This document shows, piece after piece, positions 45,067-56,711 of a DNA stretch of 64,000 nt. Each line of letters opens with the position of its first letter. Position 1 is the first letter of the stretch. The notes beneath the pieces are model-generated. The model worked only from the letters and a program-made list of their open reading frames with translations. It ran no database searches and was not told where the DNA came from. The stretch covers positions 14,903,298 to 14,967,297 of the forward strand of contig OX465583.1 in assembly GCA_950022655.1 (NCBI GenBank), written 5' to 3'. Source of the DNA: Alentia gelatinosa (lineage: Eukaryota > Annelida > Polychaeta > Phyllodocida > Polynoidae). A program made the position numbers and the translations under genes.

Positions 45067-45654
45067 CGTTAGAGTACTTTTTAGTATGATTTATGGTGAA
45101 GGATTAGGAATGAATACCCTTTAGCATAATTCAGTGTATCTGATAAGGGTTAGAGTACCCTTAAGTATAATACAGGGCATGTGATAAGGAATAGAGTATC
45201 CTTTAGGATAATTCAAGGCATGGGATGAGGAATAATCTAGTGAAACATGTTTACCTTATTGGGACGGCCCTTCGTACCGCATTTCTTTCGATTAAAAATA
45301 CTGCACACGCTCGTTTGACCACATTAGATAAACTTGACAAAATATCAAATTTGATCATTTAGAATTAGAAAAAATTCCCAGAAACCAGTTTTGACTGATA
45401 ATTAACATTATCTTTATATCACCAGATGCTGCCACATAATGAATTGTAGGATATCCCTTTGAATAAAATGACTCAGATACAAATCATTCTCTTTTAAGAT
45501 AATGACTATGATTTTCTAATTTCAAAATTACATTATTTGTAACCACAGTTAGACATGCGTTCTCGTGAAGCTCATAGATTTGCATCACTACAGGGTTGAC
45601 ATTATTTTGATTGTGGTCAAGCTCAAAGACATTATTTAAATGACTCCATAGTCA
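45067..45654. other. non-coding DNA (intron 1)
   Basis: 45070-45240 carries degenerate repeats around GGATAAGRRATAGAGTACCCTTTAG (also seen at 44580-44710). The rest is AT-rich, with no feature. Confidence 0.5.
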
Positions 45655-45999
45655 ATATATTTTTACTATATACCCATGCCGTATATACTGTAAATATGCA
45701 CTGTTTTGGCATATGACGTAAAAATACTGTACAGACCAGTGGTACGTACACCAAAATACGGACTACCTACCCATACACATTTATTAAAATTTTGGTTGTT
45801 AAGAAAAATGAAATTGATTTTTTTTTAATTTCGGGTATATAGTAAATATATAACGTCCAACCATGCTTGTACAAGTCACAGAACTCGAAGATAATTTACC
45901 GTTTGTACAGAACTCGGCGTAAACGCCTCGGTCCGTACAAACCGTAAATTACCATCTCGTTCTGTGACTTGTACAGCATGGTCAGGACGTTCTATATAA
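45655..45999 (-). mobile_element. hairpin element H4 (opposite orientation)
   Basis: Mirror arrangement of H1-H3. The segment starting TATTTTTACTATATACCC at 45656 is closed by the inverse GGGTATATAGTAAATATA at about 45834, which runs into a hairpin at 45847-45998 (arms about 65 nt). The tip on the minus strand is CCGAGGCGTTTACGCCGAG, related to the H1-H3 tips. Confidence 0.8.
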
Positions 46000-46351
46000 G
46001 TACATGTACTGCTACATTTCTGACATTATCTTGATAGTTTCAAAGCTGGCATATGTGTACCACTATTTGTTTTGCGTTATCGTTACTATATCTCATCTCA
46101 TCCCATTAAAGCATATCACCAGCAAAAGCTACATAGAGCTTGTAGATAATGATATGTCTGATATCATGTATGTGTATTAGTGTCAGTTATCCTGCAGTGA
46201 TAAATAAGCGTTGTATAATCATCTGACCCCAAGAGGGACCAGACGGCAGAACGGCCTCGGCCGAGTCTGGAAATCTGTAAAGAAAGATTCGACCCTAATA
46301 AAATTTCTAAAATATAATTTAAAAAAAAAAAAAAAAATTAAAAAAATTAAA

Positions 46352-46403
<52 letters not shown>

Positions 46404-46431
46404 CACTGCTAAATCGTGTTGTTTTTGCCAG
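46000..46431. other. intron 1 end: A-run and (AAT)n microsatellite
   Basis: Poly-A at 46321-46337 is followed by A-rich DNA and about 17 AAT units (46352-46402). A poly-pyrimidine acceptor, GTTGTTTTTGCCAG, ends at 46431. The poly-Asn or poly-Leu frames here are artefacts. Confidence 0.8.
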
Positions 46432-46613
46432 TGCGGCTGGGTCAGCTGAGAAGCCCGGATGCGGGTCGCTGGTGAAGCGCGTGGTGAGGTACAAACTGCT
46501 GCCCGCGTGCTGCCCAACCCGTGTCGTGCTCGCCGTCATCTTTGTCGCTGTCATCATAGGTTTGCTGCAAGGAGCGAGGCTCATGAAGAAACGAGCTACC
46601 CCTGACAAAATTG
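46432..46613 (+). CDS. sulfotransferase-like gene, exon 2: membrane anchor
   Basis: 182 nt between acceptor GTTTTTGCCAG and donor ATTG|GTAATT. It starts in phase 2 and ends in phase 1. It encodes a short basic cytosolic tail (SLVKRVVRYKLL) and a hydrophobic segment VVLAVIFVAVIIGLL (about residues 38-52) followed by QGARLMKKR, giving the N-in/C-out topology of a type II Golgi protein. The exon at 63478-63674 has the same phases and alignable protein (VKRxxRYKxLP, VxxxIGLLxGAR), which independently supports both borders. No ATG lies upstream of the anchor within this exon, so the start must come from an earlier exon. Confidence 0.87.
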
Positions 46614-46784
46614 GTAATTCTTACAAGCTAGTTTCTCACTTATACTCTGACAGTTATGTTAATATTACTCTCTCCCGCTAGTGAATGAACACCACCACAT
46701 AAATAGGCCTACGTGCGTTTATCTGGTGGTGTATAGATTAGTAAACCACACTTTTCATGCTGTGAGTTATCATTACATCCCCAT

Positions 46785-47575
46785 ATATAACCCGACCCAG
46801 TTATTTCTACATTCCCACATATACACCCACCAGATACAGTAGATATTTCCACATTCCCACTTATAATCCCACCAAATCCAGTACAGTTATTTCTACAGTC
46901 ACTCTTATACTCCCACCACACCCAGTAGTTATTTTTACATTCGCTCTTATTACCTACTATATTTGAAGTTGCTCCCATACATAGAGACATAGTGAACCCG
47001 ATCTAGGGTGGGAGATTGAAGCCCCACGGGAGTGAGATTCTCGTGTAGGGAAAAACTCGAACCTGTTCTTCTTTTTTGTATTTCTATACTCAGACAAACT
47101 TCTTCTCTTATAATTCATTTCAAGCCATGCCAAAATTAAAGTTTAGTATCGTAGTTTTCTGATCTATTTTTCTCATGAGAAACCAATGGGATCTTAACTT
47201 TCGCTGGTACCCCTTTCGAAACTCCGCTGATACCCCTCCCCCCACCCACCACTCCAGCCACCAGTCTAAGTATTTGACCCACATCAAACAACTAGCTTTG
47301 TGGAGCAGTCAGCGGAGTGTTCGGCTAGGGATGCGGGTGTAGGGGGCTCGATACCCGTATTGATTTTTGACTTTTCGGTTTAAAAAAAAAAAAATTTCCC
47401 CCCTAACTCGGACCCGACGAAGTCGCTAGTACCTAGGTAATGAACCAGGGCAGAACCCTTGGCACAACCAGACCCAGTAGTATATTCCCTCTTAAACTCC
47501 ATCTAGACCCAGTACATTTATTTCTACTTTCCCACGGATACTCCAGCCAGACCCAATACAGTTGCATTTCCATTC
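46785..47575. repeat. about 38-bp minisatellite in intron 2, split
   Basis: Degenerate units with CCCAC-TATAATCCCACCA, GACCCAGTACA and TTATTTCTACATTC occur at 46785-46970 and again at 47465-47575. Between them, 47000-47460 is unique DNA with an A-run at about 47383. Confidence 0.65.
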
Positions 47576-48137
47576 TATACTTTTGAACTATCAATAAGCC
47601 AAAACACCATCTAATGTTTCATGAAGTTCTACAAGATAAATCAGATTTGTAATTGTTCCACCTGGTGGTTTGCAGAACCACTTTGGTAGCTGTCTTTCAA
47701 ACACCTCTGAACACTACTTCAAATACCTCAAAAATATTCTAAACACATATGGACACTATCTTGAACAACTCTAAACATTAATCTAAACACATCTAAAAGA
47801 CCATTAAAGGAGACGGGAAGTTTTCACTTCCGTGTTTGGCAATTTGGTTCACTCTCACTTTTACAATGACATTATGTTTACAAGCGCCAGTTAGGCAACC
47901 AAGTGAGAATACAAACAAAACAAGGTCCTAATATTGAGAATCAATACACGAACGTACGGTATCATAGAAATAGGAGACAATTTTTAGGCTTTTCGTGGAC
48001 AACGAAGTACAATAAGAAAAGGGGTGCATTTTCTGAGGAAGTAATTGGCGAGATTGAGGAAAAGGTATTGATGATGAGAATAATAATTACGGGAAGAAAA
48101 GTTTGCGATGGTGTTTAACCTATTGTTTCTTTTTCAG

Positions 48138-50302
48138 ACCTGAGAAGGGGATCTTCTGTGAATGGCAGATTCAGCAAATATAATAACAACAAAGGTTTTT
48201 CCAATACAAAAAAAGATCAAGCCTTCAGACCAGGTAGCAAAGTCTGGACAATGAATAAGAAAGGTGCCTGGTCCAACGGCAAATCAGAGCTACCTAAATC
48301 AGAATGGGGAAAAGCACCCCTGGGAAATAAGGACAAACCACCCACGTCTGGATCACAATGGGGGAAAGCGTCTATGGCAAATACAAAAAAAACTGAAGGG
48401 GCTAGTCGCGGGTTCCAGTCAAAGGACACGACGTCTACACAATGGGGAAAAGCTCCGGTGGCAAATGAGAAAAGAACCGAAATGGGTCAGCAGGGGTTCC
48501 AGTCAAAGGGCAAGCCTTTTGGATCTGCATCACAATGGGGGAAAACATCTGTAACAAATGGCAAGCCAAGTAGAATGAGTGGTCAAGGGTTCCAGTCCAA
48601 GGAAAAACCATCTGGACCTGAGTCACAATGGGGAAAAGCATCGATTGCAACTGATAAAAGAAGTGAAATAGGTAATCGCGGGTTCCAGTCGAGGGACAAG
48701 CCATCTACATCAAATTGGGGAAAAGCATCCTTGGCAAATGGTAAAAGAAATGAAATGGGTAATCGCGGTTTCCAGTCGAGGGACAAGCCATCTACATCAA
48801 ATTGGGGAAAGGCATCCTTGACAAATGGTAAAAGAAGTGAAATAGGTAATGGCGGATTCCAGTCGAGGGACAAGCCATCTAGACCGGAATCAAAATGGGG
48901 AAAAATATCCTTGGCAAATGGTAAAAGAAGTGAAATGGGTAATGGCGGATTCCAGTCGAGGGACAAGCCATCTATACCCGAATCAAAATGGGGAAAAACA
49001 TCCTTGGCAAATGGTAAAAGAAGTGAAATGGGTAATCGCGGCTTCCAGTCGAGGGACAAGCCATCTACACCTGAAGCAAAATGGGGAAAGGCATCCTTGG
49101 CAAATGGTAAAAGAACTGAAATGGGTAATCGCGGGTTCCAGTCAAGGGATAAGCCGTCTGTACCAGAATCACAACGTGGACAAACATCGATGACCAAACA
49201 AGGATTTTCTGAAGTGGGAAACCGGGGCTTCCAGTCAAAGGACAAACCGTTCCCTGGAACACAATGGGGCAAGAAGGCAAATCTCAATCCCGAACAAGGC
49301 CAGTCCACACAGAACAGACCGAAAGTGAACAACCCCGGCAACCCGTTCGTCGGCGCCCGCCGGAGTAACAGCAGTGTATACCGGCAGCAGGGCGTTCGGG
49401 TAGAGTCCGCCAGAGGGCGGGTCGGCAAGTTCCCGGAATCGGCCTTACAGAAACGCAGGAAAAGCCGAGTCAGGCAGGCGTGCGGGCTGCCCTCTGACGG
49501 GGCGGGTGAGAAGCAGCCATCGGTGCTGGAGAGAGCGCGCCACCTGTCGGACTTCGCGCTCAATCACATCCTGGTGGACGAGGCGCACAACCTGCTCTTC
49601 TGCCTGGCACCGGGCGTCAACAACCTGGCCATCACGACTCAGCTGCTAGCACTGACCGGGCTCCCCGCCACCAAAGCCGTCTCCTCCGTCTCCCTGAACC
49701 TACGCCGCCTGTGGGACGCCGGCATGCGGCCGCTCAAATTCTACCCCTTTGACAGCGTGGTGAAGAAGTTACAGACCTTCGACTCGTTCATGTTCGTGCG
49801 TGACCCCATGGAACGCCTGTGGCTGGCGTATCAGCGGGAGTTCACCAAAGGTGCCTCTCTCGATTACAAGAAGAGGATGGACGTCAAGACTGAAGCCCAG
49901 ATCTACGACCGCAAAGGCCCGCTGTACGGCCGTGACAGCACTACGAATTACAACAGCGGATTGGGCAAAACCCGAACAGTAACCGGCAACGTAACCTTCA
50001 TTGATTTCCTCAAATACGTGACGCGCAAACAGCCCTCCACCTACAAGGACATGTGGCAGACGTACGGCCGGCTCTGCGACCCGTGTAGAGTACGCTATTC
50101 CTTCATCGGCAAGATGGAGACAGCGGCCGACGACATGGCCACCCTCAGACGCAGCATCTTCCCGCCCGGCAAGGCACCCGCCATGACACCTCGTACACCA
50201 GAAACCAGCATGCCGCCCGCCGTGCGCAGCGCGTTGCCCGATACGCTCCGCAGCGCCATCTTGCGGATCTACAAGGAGGACAGCCGCATGTTCTCCTACT
50301 AG
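48138..50302 (+). CDS. sulfotransferase-like gene, exon 3: repeat stem and degenerate CHST domain
   Basis: Acceptor TTTCTTTTTCAG ends at 48137, and two bases complete the codon opened by exon 2 (GAC, Asp). Protein residues about 68-788. Residues about 123-445 are eleven or so basic 29-31 residue repeats (WGKASLANGKRSEMGNR plus GFQSRDKPSTPES), predicted disordered. Residues about 530-788 are a Sulfotransfer_2 (HNK-1ST/CHST8-14) domain with HILVDEAHNLLFC, FVRDPMERLWLAY, NVTFIDFLKYV, GRLCDPCRVRYSFIGKMET and a YKEDSRMFSY end. In active relatives PAPS is bound by a PKVACTNWKR-type loop and by the Ser of ERLVSAY. Here those read PGVNNLAITT and ERLWLAY, so the Lys, the TNWKR and the Ser are lost. 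Transferase activity is doubtful and a pseudoenzyme is likely. GC content rises sharply from repeat to domain. Confidence 0.92.
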
Positions 50303-50493
50303 TAACCCGCTACAGTATTGTACTAGCGACTTCGTCACATCGTAGTTGCTGCAATGACGTAAGATCCCCGTAACCACGGCGTGTCAAGGCAAACGACGAT
50401 CCGATGGGCTAACGTGCGTAGCAAACGCCTGCTCTGGTGGCCAGATTAGGAAAGGCCTGCATTATTAGATTGTCTGTCTACACTGTGTTCCCA
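50303..50493. other. 3' flank with a solo MITE end
   Basis: TACTAGCGACTTCGTCA followed by CGTAGTTGCTGC (about 50322-50353) resembles the left end of the element at 41095. No AATAAA is visible immediately after the stop. Confidence 0.45.
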
Positions 50494-50972
50494 ACGTAGT
50501 GTAGCTCTGGTGGCCAGTGTAGACCTGCCTGAGATGCTTCCGACGGTGGCACCCTCACTGTGGTGCGGTTTCTCCTACCACTCCTCCCAGGTGACGTGTT
50601 CATAAAGTATAGGCTGTATTATTTGGTGCGACAGGATTCAGTTAAGTACTGCATGAGAATCTCACTCTTGTGTCCCAGGTCTAGTTCACTCTGTCTCTAT
50701 GTGTGGAAGAAACTCCAAGCAGATCCGACCAAAATTTACACATTTTATATGTGATAGGTAACTATTGTTTTCTGGTTGTTGTTTGTGTGTGTGTGTTGAC
50801 TAGCAATCTCGTTGCTACCCTGGGCGCTTTTATGTGTGTGTTAAATCAAGAAGCCAAGCATCATATTTTTGGGGAACCATATACGAATCCTGACGTTTTT
50901 TTTCCATTTCATGCATTTATACCCCTGCAGCGGCAGGGATAACCTACACTGGCCGCCAGAGCTACACTACGT
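50494..50972. repeat. inverted repeats bounding about 480 bp
   Basis: Arms of 29 bp at 50494-50522 (ACGTAGTGTAGCTCTGGTGG...) and 50944-50972 are complementary except for one base. The interior is non-coding. It could be a MITE, but no target duplication was found. Confidence 0.7.
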
Positions 50973-52415
50973 GAGCTCTGGTCTGGGCAAATCCGTGGCT
51001 ATCTTGGACCAGTAGCTGTAAATGTCTGTTCTTCTCAACTCAGATTGTCTATACTGCTTAGAGAATTTATTATTGTATACTATTGAACCCAATTTAACTT
51101 TTTATTATTTCATTCTGTATATATTAAAAATATATAATGAAGATAAAGGTCACTTCTCATACCCTACCCCCAATGTGAGGTGAGGGAGGTACTGTATGAA
51201 ATTTTGTTTTGACATGACTTGACATGAACTATAAGACAAAAGTAATTCTGAGTTCCAGTTTTTCCCAACACGATAATCTCACTCTCTTGTAGTTTTTATT
51301 ACATTTGGTAGGTGATCTAGCGTGGAATATAGCTTGGATATAACAGACAGTATTATTCAATGCTTACCTGGGATGTTCACTTACGTGGGATGTCTGCTTA
51401 CACGAGGTTAAGATAAAATCTGATATAGGGAAAAAAACAGGGGCCGCTTACGCAGAGTGTCCGGGGTTCTATTGTACATCTATATATATGGATAGACAAT
51501 ATGCAGAGAAACAATGTGGTTTCGTGAGGACAGACAAGACTCTTTGTAAACAAGGTTCTGTTCTCTATGTACAAAATAACGCCAATTAATATATGCAATG
51601 TAGCCTAGCACAGACACAGATAAATCTATTTAATGTTCCTTAGATTGACTGCGGATTGATCTAAACGTTATCGCTTCAAATGACTGTTTTGTACAATAGT
51701 ACAATTTATTCACAAAATCATTTGTAACTGCTGACAGCAGTGTAGCAAGTGTTGTTGATTATCGCACTCGTTCCGATTCGTTCTGAAAGAGGAGTTAATG
51801 TTAACAACATCATATATAATCAGGTCAAACCTGACAAAAGCGGTACTAGTGAGCTGATATGTAGAGTATCGTGCTCGGTAAGAAACTTGTTCTATCGATT
51901 ATCTGCTGACATGCTGTGCACAATAAGGTTTCAACTGGCAGTAGTGTTAGTTTGCAGCTGGCATGTAAATTATCGCGCTCATTCAAACTCGATCTGATAG
52001 AGGAGTTGATATCATTGTTTGGTGTCATCACTCTCTGCTTCCTGTGCAACTTTGTAAAAGTGCATACAAAGTATGCTATGTTCAGAGGCTGCAGCCTTTT
52101 CATACCGTTATTAACCCTCAATATGTTTCATTTGGTCACCCATGTTATGTGTCATCAGTTATAGTATTACAGAGGTTATTATAAGTCAATAATACTTATA
52201 TAATACACGTGTTCTGAAAAGGATATTTCTGACGATATTTCTGAGAATGTCCATTTTGGTAATGTGATATTTCGTTGTAGATTATTTTCGTAAATGTGAT
52301 ACTTGGTTGTTATTGTGGGACTCCTGTTTATACTTTGGGTAAATAAAGATTTATATTGATGGGCAAACCCACTTTTTAAATTCTATTCAAATATTGCACA
52401 GCCTATATCATATGC
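50973..52415. other. non-coding DNA
   Basis: No gene. Two related segments (about 51725-51850 and 51855-52010) each carry CTGACA...GTGTTGTT/GTAGTGTTAG, ATTATCGC-CTC, GATCTGA and GAGGAGTT phrases, suggesting an old duplication of about 200 bp. AATAAA occurs at about 52340. Confidence 0.5.
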
Positions 52416-52770
52416 CAACATACATGGCAGAATTGACAGGGCACCAAAGCAAATGATAGAACTGGCAGGAGACCAGGGTAAATGATAGAACTAACAGGGC
52501 ACCAAAGTAAATGCTTGACCTGGTAGGAGACCAAAGTACACGCCAGAACTGACGGGAGACCAGGGTAATTGATATGATGAACAGGGCACCAGGGTACATG
52601 ACATAACTGACAGGGCATCAAGGTATATAACAGAGGTGACAGGGCACCAGGGTACATAACAGAGCTGATAGGGCACCAGGGTACATGGCCGAATTGACAG
52701 GGCACCAGGGTACATCACAGAATTGACAGGGACCAGGGTACATGACAGAACTGACAGGAGACCAGTCCAA
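52416..52770. repeat. about 29-bp minisatellite
   Basis: About 12 units of GGTACATGACAGAACTGACA followed by GGGCACCAG, with 28-31 bp spacing. Repetitive frames on the minus strand are artefacts. Confidence 0.9.
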
Positions 52771-53585
52771 AACCGATCACATAATGCTTATTCAGTAAAG
52801 AGAACCCCATTTGAGATCAGCATTAGCTGAGATTGAGGACACCAAATGAAGGATAAGATCTAGAGCACAATTTCACAAGACGTACCACACACAAATACAC
52901 CACATATACCTACAAACACACCACACACTATACAGGGACATATTCCACACTCACCACGCAACATGCATGTACCACTCGCACACAAACACCACCACCACAC
53001 CACACGCACATCATAGACTCAAAGCAATATTTCCCGGATTGTCTTTAAGCATGCGTATATAAATTTAATATTTAGATAAGGACCCCTGGAGACCAATTTC
53101 CGTACTGACGACACTGTATATAACTTCAATATATGTAAGGACCCCTAGAGACCAAATTCTGTACTGAAGACACTGTCGAGAGTCTTGGGAAAATTGTTGC
53201 ATGCTTTATTATATACCTGTGCCAGTATGTTACACAAATACCAACCTCTGCTAGGGTATTGGTATTAAATATATACCGGCACAGTATGTGGTATAAAATG
53301 ACGTACCACCCTACTTTGAATACAAATTCTGATTGGCTGAAAAAAATTGCATTGACCTACTTATGAAATGCTGGCAGTGACTTGCAGCACTCCGCTAATT
53401 TATGTGTGCAAAGGATCACAGGAGTTGAAGGGAAAAAAAGAGTAAAAAATGTGCTTAGAGCATATTCTGTGCTTGACTTTCACTAAGATGTCAACAGATA
53501 TACCAGCACACTTTGAATCCAGCTTGGACAGCAGATTTCCTTCTGTAATTCATCAAATACTTATACTTGAAGGTACATAATAAAA
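52771..53585. other. CA-rich DNA, short duplication and small hairpin
   Basis: 52880-53005 is CA/CAC-rich. A phrase of about 70 bp with AAGGACCCCTGGAGACCAA and TACTGACGACACTGT occurs at about 53078-53118 and 53138-53175. 53215-53290 folds into an imperfect hairpin (CTGTGCCAGTAT/ATACCGGCACAG outer, AATACCAA/TTGGTATT inner) with tip CCTCTGCTAGGG. Confidence 0.55.
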
Positions 53586-53731
53586 TAAAAATGTATTACC
53601 TTACTGGTACATACTCACATACCTTGTTTCTTTTGATAAAAATATTCCACTCGCTCTGCGAGCTCGTGGAATATTTTTATCAAAAGAAACGCGGTATGTG
53701 AGTATGTACCAGTAAGGTATATACATTTTAT
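53586..53731. mobile_element. hairpin H5
   Basis: Arms of about 65 nt are nearly perfect (GTACATACTCACATACC, GTTTCTTTTGATAAAAATAT and inverses). On the minus strand the tip is CCACGAGCTCGCAGAGCGAGTGG, close to the H6 tip. No adjoining closed segment was found. A piece like its arm (TAAGATAAAATGTACGTACC) lies at about 62327-62347. Confidence 0.8.
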
Positions 53732-53859
53732 CTTAGTATTGCTTGGTCATTTTGGTACGAACTGTACTATTAGTGGTAATAAGTTTGGCTCTTTGCCTAA
53801 GCGATCTACGGTTTAGGACATTTTGAAATCAACAAATGAGATCCTAGTCGGCCTGCATA

Positions 53860-54530
53860 ATAAAACTGTTGTAGGAACAGTGTTTATTGATACGAGTAAG
53901 GCTTTCGACGGTGTAGATAATTTGTTATGAAAAAGTAAACTAAAAATGGTAGGGATAAGTGAATCTTTTTATCGTATATTATCTTATTATTTGGAAAACT
54001 GAAAGCATGCCACCAAGATAAATGATATAATATCCGATAGCCATGATGTAACAGTTGGAGTCCCCCCATGGATCTGATTTAGCACCTGTTTTTTTTATGC
54101 TTTTCATAAATGATATAACGAGAGTACTAAACTTCAATAAGATTCATATGTATGCCGATGATATAAATCAATAAGGGCAGGTTCCAAGAAGAAGTGAAAG
54201 TTGGGATGGATCAAGATCTTAAGGAAGTAAATTTATTTAATAGATATAAATTATTTTAAAACTAAATCAATGTGGTTTAGCAGCAAATGTAAAAAATGTA
54301 AATAAGGAATTAAACCTTAACATGGGAGGGAATGAGATAGGTGCTGTAACAAGTTAACCCTAAAAGTACACTTCGCAAAAATAACAGGAGAGTAGAACTT
54401 GAAATCATTCAAATTTTGTAAAATAAGTTTTTTATAGATAAGGAAACCAGACTAAAAATCCGAAAACAAACTCTACTCCCAATCCTCGAATACTCTGACG
54501 CCATTTTCGACTTATTGGGCACAGCATGAT
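53860..54530 (+). pseudogene. heavily decayed non-LTR reverse transcriptase
   Basis: Scattered over frames: VGTVFIDTSKAFDGVDNLL (about 53870-53930), DVTVGVPP (54045-54070, of VGVPQGS), HMYADDIN (about 54147-54170, YADD intact), then TKSMWFSSK and a TRLKIRKQTLLPILEY block near 54450-54500. Many stops; an old copy. Confidence 0.78.
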
Positions 54531-55414
54531 TGCGCTAACTTTAAACTTTATTGAATAAAACACCACAGGTTATTGGTAAAACTAGATCAACATATCTGCC
54601 AACTGATGATATGCATACTGAGTGTAAAATTCGAATAACAAGGGTAACTGGGAAAGTAAGACTAAAATTGAAATAATTTAATACTGAAAAATGTGTCAGG
54701 TCTCCACTGTATCTGGGCAAGAAAGGCCGGGACAAACTGAAACCCAGCAAGCATCCAACACAGATCAATTCAAATCCTGGTCAAAGAACATATATTCATG
54801 AATCAATATCTTCTATGTATATCTCCATATAAAAACTTGCCTGAATAACTTGAAACTATGTATGTCCAGTTGTGTCATTGTTCTGTCCTGCCTTTGTGTT
54901 TAATGGTGTTTCAATATAAGGCTTCGTTCAGATACTGATATGCTATGTATGTACATTTATCAACAAGCACTGTCTGACTGTTTTCAGCCTACTCGATCTT
55001 TAAGCTTTATTGCATTTGTATATAAAGCCTTATAGTCCATGAGCCAGTAGGGTTGGTCGGTACCATCTTGGGGGAATAATACTCATAGGGATTTTTGGCA
55101 AGGTTAAGGACCCTAGAGTTAGAAAAGGTATGATAGCATTCCATTTGTGGTAGCTTTTTGTGTTTTATCACTCCATTTGTATGCCTACCAATAGGTAAGC
55201 CTTCAAGGAAAATGGCTAGTATAGTATAAGACATCTTATTTCAACTTAGCAGTATCCTCTTTGTTACCCAAACATTGATATTGAAATTTCTCTCACCTTT
55301 AGTTAAGATTATATTCTCCTCAAAACAAAGTGCTAAACATAGATAGGTTGTAAGTTGTACCATTGCTGATAGTGGAGCAGATAAAAGCACGTTTTCAAGG
55401 TAATTGTGCAAATG
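54531..55414. other. non-coding DNA
   Basis: Possibly the 3' remainder of the preceding relic to about 54800, then unique DNA. Nothing else recognised. Confidence 0.4.
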
Positions 55415-56319
55415 GTGATACAAGCACCACATTTGGTACAGTGATTCTCTTTGATATACTAAGTAATTCTATTTGACAGGCCACTTGAGAATTCAAGATG
55501 GCAGCCGTTTTTCAAGATGGCTGCCAGAGTGACCTGCTAAGAATCAAGATCCTCACAGAAAAGCAACCACTTGATTTGAGTCATCTTAGTGTCAACTTGT
55601 ATGTTTTTAGGGATGCTGGATTCTATTCAAGAGCCTATGACAAACAGTTATCTATGTTTTGTCATTTTTATCTCAGTCTTTCATCAGCAAAATAATATTT
55701 GGAGAATTGTAAGTGTCACAACCACTAACAAAAGTATTAAGGCTGATATTTCCAAACGAAAGTGATTTTATCATTTCTCAAAACAAAAATAATCATCAAA
55801 ATATTACTTGGATGGAAACGATGCATTATTTCCAGGGAAAGAAATGCGTTTCTTACATAACAACTAACACAAAACAAACACTCAAAAGATCATGAATGGA
55901 AACCTTCAGTGGAATTTCAATAGCACTGACAAAATATACTACATATATATGACATGTATCTATGATATTACAAATATTTTACATGCAATATCAACAATAA
56001 CTGGTTTAACTATGTTATGATTTTTAACATAGCTCATATATTCCAACAAGTCTTTGATTATAGAGATATTCAAGGTTTTGTCTCAAGTAATCCAACATCC
56101 AGCTTCTCACAATAAGAATTCATTGTATACAAACACAGATACACAAAGTAGTACATGGGAGTCCTGAGCAAAAGCTGAAGTTAATAGACAGCCATCCAAC
56201 AAAACTCACATTGTTTGTGGTAAAGACGAAGCGATGTAGCCATATTGGAAATGCGACCACAAGTGTTCTCCTGCTTTGATTCCCCCCCCCCCCCCCCCCA
56301 AAGCTTACCTCTGTGTGAG

Positions 56320-56711
56320 GTGTTACCCTGTTCCTATTGGCTGTCCGATCTGGTGATTGGTTCAGCCCGTGTTACCCTGTTCCTATTGGCTGTCCGATCT
56401 GGTGATTGGTTCAGCCCGTGTTACCCTGTTCCTATTGGATGTCCGATCTGGTGATTGGTTCAGCCCGTGTTACCCTGTTCCTATTGGCTGTCCGATCTGG
56501 TGATTGGTTCAGCCCGTGTTACCCTGTTCCTATTGGTTGTCCGATCTGGTGATTGGTTCAGCCCGTGTTACCCTGTTCCTATTGGCTGTCCGATCTGGTG
56601 ATTGGTTCAGCCCGTGTTACCCTGTTCCTATTGGTTGTCCGATCTGGTGATTGGTTCAGCCCGTGTTACCCTGTTCCTATTGGCTGTCCGATCTGGTGAT
56701 TGGTTCAGCCC
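56320..56711 (+). repeat. 49-bp tandem repeat, exactly eight units
   Basis: The unit is GTGTTACCCTGTTCCTATTG + GCTGTCCGATCTGGTGATTG + GTTCAGCCC. It is nearly perfect, with single-base variants (GGCTG, GGATG, GGTTG). Each unit carries two ATTGG (inverted CCAAT) pentamers. Low divergence means recent expansion. A C-run precedes it at about 56283-56299. Confidence 0.95.

Noticed and set aside
46219..46608. Poly-Leu minus-strand frame and poly-Asn plus-strand frame
   Set aside because: Produced by the (AAT)n microsatellite and A-run next to exon 2.
48583..49563. 326-codon minus-strand frame
   Set aside because: Antisense shadow of the repeat-rich sulfotransferase exon; the plus frame has splice borders and a domain.
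49769..50377. 202-codon minus-strand frame
   Set aside because: Antisense shadow of the GC-rich catalytic-domain exon.
52403..52718. Pro/Cys-rich repetitive minus-strand proteins
   Set aside because: Translation of the 29-bp minisatellite.
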